The notes under the pieces are model-generated. The model was not told the origin of the DNA. It was given only the letters and a program-made list of their open reading frames with translations, and searched no databases. The position numbers and the translations under genes are program-made. This document shows, one piece after another, positions 24,351 through 30,674 of a DNA stretch of 36,563 nt; the stretch's first letter is position 1; each line of letters opens with the position of its first letter. The stretch is taken from the NCBI GenBank assembly GCA_002440235.1, contig DJRZ01000045.1:1-36563 (forward strand). Reading direction: 5' to 3'. This stretch comes from Alphaproteobacteria bacterium UBA6347 (GTDB lineage Bacteria > Pseudomonadota > Alphaproteobacteria > CAAGCB01 > CAG-977).

Positions 24351-25682
24351 TCAGACCAGTTCGCCGTCCAGCGTCGTCGCCGCCGTTTTGGTCACGCGCA
24401 CGCGGACGATTTTGCCGGACAGGCTGTCGGGCGCGCGGACGACGACGTTCTGCATGTGCGGCGTGTGTCCCAGCAAAAAGCCGTCCTTTTTGGCTTTTTC
24501 TTCCAGCAGGACATCGACCTCGCGTCCTTTGAACCGCGCGTTAAAGACGGCGTGCTGTTCGATCAACAAAGCCTGCAACCGTTCCAGACGTTCGGTTTTG
24601 ACGTCTTCGGGAATCTGGTTTTTCATCGCGGCGGCGGGCGTTCCGGGGCGCGCGCTGTATTTGAACGAATACGACTGCGCGTAATTCACGCGGCGCACCA
24701 GATCCATGGTTTGTTCGAAATCGTCGTCCGTTTCTTCGGGAAAGCCGACGATGAAATCCGACGACAGCGCGATTTCCGGACAGGCGTCGCGCAGTTTGGC
24801 GACGATTTCCTCGTACCGCGCGCAGGTGTAGCGGCGGTTCATCTTTTTCAAAACGCGGTCGGATCCCGATTGAATCGGCAGATGCAGATACGGCATCACT
24901 TTGGGAATGTCGCGGTGCATGGCGATCATGTCGTCCGTAAAGTCGGACGGATAGGACGTCACATAGCGGATGCGCTCGATCCCGTCGATTTCGGCGACGG
25001 ATCGGACCAGCCGGCTGAGATCGGACGGTTTGCCGTTTTCGTCTTCGCCGTGCCAGGCGTTGACGTTCTGCCCCAACAGCATCAGATCTTTCGTCCCCGT
25101 TTCAGCCAATCGGCGGGCTTCGGCGACGATTTCCGCCGCCGGACGCGAATATTCGGCCCCGCGCGTGTACGGAACGACGCAGTAGGAACAGAACCGGTCG
25201 CACCCCTCTTGAATCGCCAGAAAAGACGACACGCCCGTCGACCGCGTTTCGGGCAGGAAGTCGAACTTTGCCACCGCGGGGAACTCCACGTCGATAATGC
25301 GGCGTTTTTCCCTGCGTTCCAGCTGGCGCAGCATTTCGGGCAGACGGTGGTAGGTCTGCGGTCCCAGCGCGATGTCGACGAATTTCGCGCGGTTCATGAA
25401 TTCGGCGGATTCCGCCTGAACGACACAGCCCGCGACGACCAAAATCAAATCGCGCCCCTCGGCTTTGCGCCGTTCCTTCAGCGGCTTGAACCGTCCGAGT
25501 TCGGAAAAGATCTTTTCCGACGCCTTTTCGCGGATATGGCAGGTGTTGAAAATGATCATGTCGGCGTCGTCGGGATTTTCCGTCTGTTCAAACCCCAGCG
25601 CGCGCATGATGTCCACCATGCGCAGGGAATCGTACACATTCATCTGACAGCCGAAAGACTTTACATAAACTTTTTTCGTCAC
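24351..25682 (-). CDS. miaB: tRNA-2-methylthio-N6-dimethylallyladenosine synthase MiaB
   Basis: Radical-SAM methylthiotransferase modifying i6A37 of tRNAs. 443 residues. The UPF0004 domain has the three cluster ligands C12 (SFGCQMNVYDS), C48 (NTCHIREKA) and C86 (VAGCVVQAE). The radical-SAM CxxxCxxC is at C161, C165 and C168 (EGCDRFCSYCVVPYTRG). The C-terminal TRAM domain spans about 375-443. GTG start with only a weak GGA site. Precedes phoH, the standard miaB-ybeZ-ybeY order. Confidence 0.95.
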   Translation of the reverse strand: MTKKVYVKSFGCQMNVYDSLRMVDIMRALGFEQTENPDDADMIIFNTCHIREKASEKIFSELGRFKPLKERRKAEGRDLILVVAGCVVQAESAEFMNRAKFVDIALGPQTYHRLPEMLRQLERREKRRIIDVEFPAVAKFDFLPETRSTGVSSFLAIQEGCDRFCSYCVVPYTRGAEYSRPAAEIVAEARRLAETGTKDLMLLGQNVNAWHGEDENGKPSDLSRLVRSVAEIDGIERIRYVTSYPSDFTDDMIAMHRDIPKVMPYLHLPIQSGSDRVLKKMNRRYTCARYEEIVAKLRDACPEIALSSDFIVGFPEETDDDFEQTMDLVRRVNYAQSYSFKYSARPGTPAAAMKNQIPEDVKTERLERLQALLIEQHAVFNARFKGREVDVLLEEKAKKDGFLLGHTPHMQNVVVRAPDSLSGKIVRVRVTKTAATTLDGELV

Positions 25683-25713
25683 GGTCGTTCCACAGGTAAG
25701 AAAGGATTGATTT

Positions 25714-26511
25714 TCAAGGCGTTTCGATCGCCCGTTTCAGACTGCCCAAAACGGGAACCTTGGCGGCGTTCATGTTGTTCGGGGTCAGCAAAACGGGCGA
25801 CAGCCAGTCTTTGATGACCCGCATCGCGTTTTGCTTGTCCGCATAGGACATTTCGGGCGGGAAACGCGGGGAAACATCGGGCTGCAAAGCGTCCAGATAT
25901 TTTCGCAAATCGGATCGACCGCGCGGGGTCAGAAACTCGTCTCCCGCTTCGGTCAGCTGTTCGTGCTGAAACTCCGCGACCTCTTTGTACGACGGAATCA
26001 CGTCGTTCAGGACGCCGGCGACGGAAGCGGGCAAATCGGCGTCCGCCTTTTCGCCCTTTGCCGATTTCATCACGCTGTTGATTTTCGAATACATCGACGC
26101 CGCCGTTTTGTCAAAAGACGAACCGACGACGTAAAACCAGCGCGTTTCCGCCGGTTCTTGCGCCAGATACAGCCACTTGTGCGCCATTTTCATGTTTTTG
26201 GCGACCCCTTCGCCGCGCCAGTACAGCAGCCCCAGCTTGACCTGCGCGGGGGCGTAGCCGTTGTTCGCGGCGCGGGAAAAGAAAGCGGCGGCGCGGCGGT
26301 AGTCGGGCTTTTTCAGCCCTTCGCCGCGATAGAACATCGCGCCCAGCTTGTATTGGGCTTCGGGGTCGTTTTCCTCTTCCGCGCAATAGATGTACTGCAT
26401 CATGGCAATGGCGGGCTTGCCCGATTTTTCGGCTTGCTCCGCGAACGTGCAGGCGGCGCGCGCGCGCGCCGGCATCAATGCGGCGACAAGGATTATCAGA
26501 CGAAACAGCAT
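25714..26511 (-). CDS. Secreted Sel1-repeat protein
   Basis: 265 residues from the ATG ending at 26511. That start gives a clean signal peptide (MLFRLIILVAALMPARARA, cleavage before ACTFAEQ), while an upstream extension would put polar residues before it. Two to three Sel1-like repeats at about residues 25-110 (DPEAQYKLGAMFYRGEGLKK, APAQVKLGLLYWRGEGVAKN). The C-terminal half is helical and not recognised. Sel1 repeats act as protein-protein scaffolds, here presumably in the periplasm. It lies 31 bp upstream of miaB on the same strand. Confidence 0.82.
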   Translation of the reverse strand: MLFRLIILVAALMPARARAACTFAEQAEKSGKPAIAMMQYIYCAEEENDPEAQYKLGAMFYRGEGLKKPDYRRAAAFFSRAANNGYAPAQVKLGLLYWRGEGVAKNMKMAHKWLYLAQEPAETRWFYVVGSSFDKTAASMYSKINSVMKSAKGEKADADLPASVAGVLNDVIPSYKEVAEFQHEQLTEAGDEFLTPRGRSDLRKYLDALQPDVSPRFPPEMSYADKQNAMRVIKDWLSPVLLTPNNMNAAKVPVLGSLKRAIETP

Positions 26512-26588
26512 GATTCCGCACCCCGTGAAAATCGAACACATATCTGAAAAGGTATCATTCGATTTTCCGAATTTCCAGCTTTAAATGA

Positions 26589-26617
26589 AAAAGGGCGGAA
26601 TTATTCCTCGCCCTTTT
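26589..26617 (-). terminator. Intrinsic terminator of the FYDLN gene
   Basis: AAAAGGGCG pairs with CGCCCTTTT (26609-26617 and 26589-26597) around an 11-nt loop, followed by T/A-rich sequence. On the minus strand the first arm overlaps the last codons of the gene. Confidence 0.7.
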
Positions 26618-26933
26618 CGACGTTGTCCATGACTTCCGCCATATCGTGGTGGTCGTCGTCCAGTTCGGACGCGTCTTCGATCATTTCCAGATCGTCGTCG
26701 GCGGCGTCTTCGAATTCGGCGTCGTCGGTCGGAATGGCGTCCAGTTCGTCATGGATCTTGCCTTTGCCGCCGCGTTTGGACTTGCCCGCCAGCTGCGCCT
26801 GCAAACGCAGAAATTCGTCGACGCTCATCGTTTCGCCGCATTTCGGGCAGACGATCGGATCCTTGCCCAAATCGTAAAAATGTTCGCCGCATTGCAGGCA
26901 AATGCGCTTCGTTCCCCATTCAGGTTTTGACAT
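26601..26933 (-). CDS. FYDLN-acid zinc-ribbon protein (TIGR02300 type)
   Basis: 110 residues from the ATG ending at 26933; an in-frame TTG two codons upstream is less likely because orthologues begin M-x-KPEWGTK. Two CxxC pairs (ICLQCGEHFYDLG and VCPKCGETM) form a zinc ribbon enclosing the FYDLG signature. The C-terminal 50 residues are strongly Asp/Glu-rich and disordered. This family is characteristic of alphaproteobacteria, usually next to aroA; function unknown. AAGGAG 10 nt before the ATG. Divergent from aroA across a dyad (26970-27000). Confidence 0.88.
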   Translation of the reverse strand: MSKPEWGTKRICLQCGEHFYDLGKDPIVCPKCGETMSVDEFLRLQAQLAGKSKRGGKGKIHDELDAIPTDDAEFEDAADDDLEMIEDASELDDDHHDMAEVMDNVEKGEE

Positions 26934-26969
26934 TTTCAAACATCTCCTTTAAAAAAACCGATTTGACGG

Positions 26970-27000
26970 ATTTGACACATTCGCGTCAGCCGTGTCAAAC
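26970..27000. promoter_or_regulatory. Inverted repeat with face-to-face promoter boxes
   Basis: TTTGACAC (26971-26978) and GTGTCAAA (26992-26999) form a perfect 8-bp dyad with a 13-bp spacer. Each arm holds a TTGACA box. On the minus strand TTGACA is 17 bp from TCAAAT (toward the FYDLN gene); on the plus strand TTGACA is 17 bp from TCAAAC (toward aroA). A further TTTGAC lies at 26962-26967. Either overlapping divergent promoters or an operator. Confidence 0.45.
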
Positions 27001-27027
27001 AAAAAACAGTAAAAAGTGATTTTTTTC

Positions 27028-28350
27028 ATGTCCGAAACCGTTTCCGAAAAAGTCGATTCCCTGCGCGGCGATTTCATGGTCGCCGCCGACAAATCCGTTT
27101 CCCACCGCGCGCTGATGCTGGGCGCCGTCGCGGACGGCGCGACCGAAATCCGCAACCTGCTGGAAAGCGAAGACGTGCTGAACACCGCGAACGCTTTGCG
27201 GCGGCTGGGGGCGGAAATCGAAAAATCGAACGGCGTTTGGACGGTCGCGGGCGTTCCCGCCTTTCATTCCCCCGGCGCCGTTCTGGACATGGGCAATTCC
27301 GGAACGGGCGCGCGGCTGCTGGCGGGGCTGATCGCGGGGCAAAGCGTCGCGGCGACGCTGACGGGGGACGCCAGTCTGCGGACCCGCCCGATGAATCGAA
27401 TCGCCCTGCCCCTGTCCGAAATGGGGGCGCGCGTCGAAACGGCGGACGGCAAACTGCCGATGACCGTCGCGGGCGGCGTCGCCGACGAACCGTTCGCCTA
27501 TACCCTGCCCGTCGCTTCGGCGCAGTTGAAATCCGCCGTTTTGCTGGCGGGACTGAACAAAAGATCCCCGACGACCGTCGTCGAACCCGTCCCCTGCCGC
27601 GACCACACGGAAAGAATGTTAAAGGCGTTCGGCGCGGACATATCGGTTGAAAAAATCCCCGGCGGCGGCAACATTATCACTTTGCGCGGCGGCAAACGGC
27701 TGAAAGCCCGCGCCGTCGACGTTCCCGCGGACATCTCCTCCGCCGCCTTTTTGATCGCCGCCGCCGTAATCGGCGAAAACCGCGACGTCCTGATCCGGAA
27801 CGTCGGCTTGAACCCGTTGCGCGCGGGGGTGCTGACCGTGTTAAGGGAAATGGGCGCGGACATCGTTTTCGAAAACCGGCGCGACGTCGCGGGCGAACCC
27901 GTCGCGGACGTGCGGGCGCGGTCTTCGCGGCTGAGGGGCGTCGACGTTCCCGCCGAAACAGCGCCGTCCATGATCGACGAATACCCGATCCTGGCTGTCG
28001 CGGCGGCTTTCGCGGAGGGCGACACCGTCCTGAACGGGCTTTCCGAACTGAAAGTCAAGGAAAGCGACCGGTTCGAAGCGATCAAATCCGGACTGAACAA
28101 AAACGGCGTCGACTGCGTCGAAATCGCCGGCGACGCCCTGAAAATCCGCGGAAAAGGAAAAAAGCCTTGCGGCGGCGGACGGATTGAGGCAAAACTGGAC
28201 CACCGCATCGCCATGTCTTTTCTGGTGATGGGCACGGCGAGCGAAAGCCCCGTCGTCGTTGACGACGTTTCGTCGATCGCCACCAGTTTTCCGAACTTCA
28301 TATCTTTGATGAACAAAGCAGGAGCAAACATTCATGATTATCGCGATTGA
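27028..28350 (+). CDS. aroA: 5-enolpyruvylshikimate-3-phosphate synthase
   Basis: Sixth step of the shikimate pathway, joining PEP to shikimate-3-phosphate. 440 residues from ATG 27028; an in-frame GTG 12 nt earlier adds only Met-Ile-Phe-Phe and lacks a ribosome-binding site. Substrate-site blocks: DKSVSHRAL (K22), GNSGTGARLLAG (89-100), GDASLRTRPM (113-122), PVASAQLKSAVLLAG, ESDRFEAI and DHRIAMSF. The last 17 bp overlap cmk. aroA-cmk is a conserved alphaproteobacterial pair. Confidence 0.96.
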   Translation: MSETVSEKVDSLRGDFMVAADKSVSHRALMLGAVADGATEIRNLLESEDVLNTANALRRLGAEIEKSNGVWTVAGVPAFHSPGAVLDMGNSGTGARLLAGLIAGQSVAATLTGDASLRTRPMNRIALPLSEMGARVETADGKLPMTVAGGVADEPFAYTLPVASAQLKSAVLLAGLNKRSPTTVVEPVPCRDHTERMLKAFGADISVEKIPGGGNIITLRGGKRLKARAVDVPADISSAAFLIAAAVIGENRDVLIRNVGLNPLRAGVLTVLREMGADIVFENRRDVAGEPVADVRARSSRLRGVDVPAETAPSMIDEYPILAVAAAFAEGDTVLNGLSELKVKESDRFEAIKSGLNKNGVDCVEIAGDALKIRGKGKKPCGGGRIEAKLDHRIAMSFLVMGTASESPVVVDDVSSIATSFPNFISLMNKAGANIHDYRD

Positions 28351-28993
28351 CGGTCCCGCCGCCGCCGGCAAAGGCACTTTGGCGCAGAATCTGGCGAAAC
28401 ATTTCCGCTACGCCTTTTTGGACACGGGCAGACTGTACCGCGCCGTCGGGTACGCCGTTTTGCAGGAAAACAAGGATCCGTCCGACGAAACCGCCGCGGC
28501 GACCGCCGCCAAAGCTTTCGATCCGCAAAGCATCAACGCCGTCCTGAAAAACCCCGCCCTGCGCGACGAGGCGACCGGCAACGCGGCGTCCAAAGTCGCC
28601 GCCATTCCCGCCGTCCGTCAGGCTCTGCTGGATCTGCAGCGCGATTTCGTCGCCCGCCCGTTTTTCGAAGACGGCGCCCCCGCCAAAGGCGCGGTGCTGG
28701 ACGGACGCGACATCGGCACGGTCGTGTGCCCCGACGCGGACGTGAAATTCTTTGTTACCGCCAGCGCCGAAGTCCGCGCCGACCGCCGTTTCAAGGAATT
28801 GAAAGAAGCCGGCAAACCCGCCGATTACGACAAAATTCTGGCGGATATCAGGGAACGCGACAAACGCGATTCCGAACGCGCGACCGCCCCGCTGAAACCC
28901 GCGGACGACGCCTTTGTTCTGGACACGTCGAACATGAACGCCGTTCAGGCTTTCCAAGCCGCGCTGGATTTCATCGCGATCAACCACGAATAA
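28334..28993 (+). CDS. cmk: Cytidylate kinase
   Basis: Phosphorylates CMP/dCMP with ATP. 219 residues. P-loop GPAAAGKGT near residue 7, LDTGRLYRAVG (CMP binding), LDGRDIGTVV, and the lid RDKRDSERATAPL. Overlaps the aroA end by 17 bp. A strong terminator follows at 29013, so the rpsA gene that normally follows cmk is transcriptionally and physically separated here by 4.3 kb. Confidence 0.96.
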   Translation: MIIAIDGPAAAGKGTLAQNLAKHFRYAFLDTGRLYRAVGYAVLQENKDPSDETAAATAAKAFDPQSINAVLKNPALRDEATGNAASKVAAIPAVRQALLDLQRDFVARPFFEDGAPAKGAVLDGRDIGTVVCPDADVKFFVTASAEVRADRRFKELKEAGKPADYDKILADIRERDKRDSERATAPLKPADDAFVLDTSNMNAVQAFQAALDFIAINHE

Positions 28994-29012
28994 AGCTTTT
29001 CCTTTTTCATAT

Positions 29013-29046
29013 AATCCGCCGCGGCGATCGCTTCGGCGGATTTTTC
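29013..29046 (+). terminator. Intrinsic terminator after cmk
   Basis: AATCCGCCG (29013-29021) pairs with CGGCGGATT (29034-29042), followed by TTTT. It ends the aroA-cmk transcript before the accessory segment. Confidence 0.8.
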
Positions 29047-29048
29047 AT

Positions 29049-29101
29049 ATTGTTCCGAAACAAATGAATATTATTCCGAAACATTGACATTATTCCGAAA
29101 A
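29049..29101 (+). repeat. Three 13-bp iterons overlapping the fic promoter
   Basis: ATTRTTCCGAAAM occurs at 29049-29061, 29070-29082 and 29089-29101, spaced 21 and 19 bp (about two helical turns). Copy 2 abuts the -35 box and copy 3 lies in the promoter spacer, which is the geometry of a repressor operator. Confidence 0.75.
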
Positions 29102-29112
29102 TCCGGTATGTT
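29084..29112 (+). promoter_or_regulatory. Promoter of the fic-glycosylase pair
   Basis: TTGACA (29084-29089), 17-bp spacer, TATGTT (29107-29112). The -35 is perfect. Predicted transcription start about 29119, giving a leader of about 20 nt with GAGGGG before the ATG. Confidence 0.7.
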
Positions 29113-29138
29113 TTTCAAAAGTTGAGGGGTGCCGCCCA

Positions 29139-30032
29139 ATGTATTTGTCCGCACGGGAAACAGCCGAAAAATGGAACATATCGGAAAAACGCGTCCGCGT
29201 TTTGTGCCGCGAAAACCGCATTGCGGGGGCGGTTCAATCGGGGCGGAACTGGCTGATTCCGTCCGATGCGGTCAAACCCGCCGACGCCCGATTGAAAAAG
29301 GCGAAAAGCCTGCTTTCTTTGATTGACGATAAAAAAGCCGCCCTGGACGCGTGCCGCCCGCTGACCGAGGGCGAAGCCGAACGGCTGGCGCGGGAATTTA
29401 TCGTCGAATACACTTACAATTCCAACGCGATAGAGGGCAACACGCTGACCTTGCGCGAAACGGATTTGGTGTTGCGCGGACTGACGATCGGCGAAAAACC
29501 GCTGAAAGATCACTTGGAGGTTGCCGGACACAAAGAAGCGTTTGATTTCGTCCGCGAACTGGTGCGGGAAAAACGGTCGCTGACCGAAACCGCCGTCAAG
29601 CAAATTCACGCCCTTGTTTTGGCGGACAAAAAGGACGATCGGGGCGCGTACCGCCGCATTCCCGTGTATATCGCAGGGGCGAAAACAACGCCGGTTCAGC
29701 CGTACTTGATCGCCCCGAAAATGGAACGGCTGATTGCCGATTATCAAAACGGCGAAGGGCATATCGTTTCCCGTTTGGCGCGGTTGCATCTGGAATTTGA
29801 ATCGATCCACCCGTTCATCGACGGCAACGGCCGGACGGGACGTTTGATCGTCAATCTGGAATTGATGAAAGCGGGATTTCCGCCGATCGACATCAAATTC
29901 ACCGACCGCAAAGCGTATTACAACGCCTTTGACGCCTATGCCGGAAAACAGTCCGTTTCGGCGATGGAAAACCTGTTCGCCCGTTATTTGAACGAACGGC
30001 TGGACACTTATTTGAATATGCTGAAAGGTTGA
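29139..30032 (+). CDS. Fic-domain protein with N-terminal HTH-like domain
   Basis: 297 residues. Fic enzymes usually transfer AMP from ATP to a target hydroxyl. The catalytic motif HPFIDGNGRTGR is complete (H224 to R235). An inhibitory-helix motif SNAIEGN lies N-terminal to the Fic core (residues 95-101, Glu99), which is the class II self-inhibited arrangement. Residues 1-45 (YLSARETAEKWNISEKRVRV, then WLIPSDAV) look like a MerR/excisionase-type helix-turn-helix, so the protein may bind its own promoter iterons. Codon use is less extreme than the flanking housekeeping genes. The glycosylase gene follows after 4 bp. Target protein unknown. Confidence 0.9.
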   Translation: MYLSARETAEKWNISEKRVRVLCRENRIAGAVQSGRNWLIPSDAVKPADARLKKAKSLLSLIDDKKAALDACRPLTEGEAERLAREFIVEYTYNSNAIEGNTLTLRETDLVLRGLTIGEKPLKDHLEVAGHKEAFDFVRELVREKRSLTETAVKQIHALVLADKKDDRGAYRRIPVYIAGAKTTPVQPYLIAPKMERLIADYQNGEGHIVSRLARLHLEFESIHPFIDGNGRTGRLIVNLELMKAGFPPIDIKFTDRKAYYNAFDAYAGKQSVSAMENLFARYLNERLDTYLNMLKG

Positions 30033-30036
30033 ACAA

Positions 30037-30522
30037 ATGCCCGAATGTTTCGCACCGTCCGTCAATTCCGGTTGCACCAAATTGATTTTGGGGTCGATGC
30101 CGGGGGTGAAATCGCTGGAACGGGCGCAGTATTACGCCCACCCGCAAAACGCGTTCTGGCGGATCATGGCGGTGCTGTTTGGCGCGCCCTACCCGTTCGC
30201 CGCATACGACGACAAGCTGAATTTGCTGTTAAAACATCATATCGCGCTGTGGGACGTGATTTCGACCTGCGCCCGCGACGGCAGCTTGGATTCGGATATC
30301 CGCAACGCCGTCCCGAACGATTTTGAACGCTTTTTCAAGCAATACCCGAACATTAAAACGGTGTTTTTCAACGGTCAAAAAGCATATAACAACTTTACCA
30401 AAGCTTTCAAAACCGCGCCGTTTGTCAGCGCGCTGACACTCGTCCCCCTGCCGTCCACCTCGCCCGCCAACGCGCATTTGTCGTTTGACGACAAGTTAAC
30501 AGCGTGGAACGTATTACTGTAA
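30037..30522 (+). CDS. DNA-deoxyinosine/uracil glycosylase-like protein
   Basis: 161 residues resembling family 6 (hypoxanthine-DNA glycosylase) of the uracil-DNA glycosylase superfamily: LILGSMPGVKSL (motif 1 region), YYAHPQNAFWRIM, LWDVISTCARDGSLDSDI and the C-terminal LPSTSPANAH. Family 6 members excise deoxyinosine from DNA. It forms an apparent operon with fic (4-bp gap); a biochemical link between them is not known. It is the last gene before the AT-rich segment. Confidence 0.82.
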   Translation: MPECFAPSVNSGCTKLILGSMPGVKSLERAQYYAHPQNAFWRIMAVLFGAPYPFAAYDDKLNLLLKHHIALWDVISTCARDGSLDSDIRNAVPNDFERFFKQYPNIKTVFFNGQKAYNNFTKAFKTAPFVSALTLVPLPSTSPANAHLSFDDKLTAWNVLL

Positions 30523-30533
30523 AAATATTATAT

Positions 30534-30549
30534 GCATTTTTGAAAATGC
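30534..30549 (+). terminator. Candidate AT-rich hairpin after the glycosylase
   Basis: GCATTTT and AAAATGC form a 7-bp stem with a 2-nt loop, followed by CTTGTTTTC. Low GC content makes it a weak terminator candidate. Confidence 0.35.
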
Positions 30550-30568
30550 CTTGTTTTCATAAAGCATG

Positions 30569-30578
30569 ATAAATCCCT
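30569..30578 (+). repeat. Left copy of 10-bp direct repeat ATAAATCCCT
   Basis: Identical to 33131-33140. The two copies bracket the AT-rich restriction-modification gene. See the matching finding. Confidence 0.5.
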
Positions 30579-30674
30579 CAACAGTACCCCATGTAAGCAT
30601 ACACATTATTTTTTACTTTACATATCGATTGAAAACAGATATCTTTGATAGAGAAACAGTTACTGGAGAAAAAC

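Noticed and set aside
30645..30674. TTG-initiated 10-codon extension of the R-M gene
   Set aside because: No ribosome-binding site before the TTG, while the ATG at 30675 has GGAG at the right distance.
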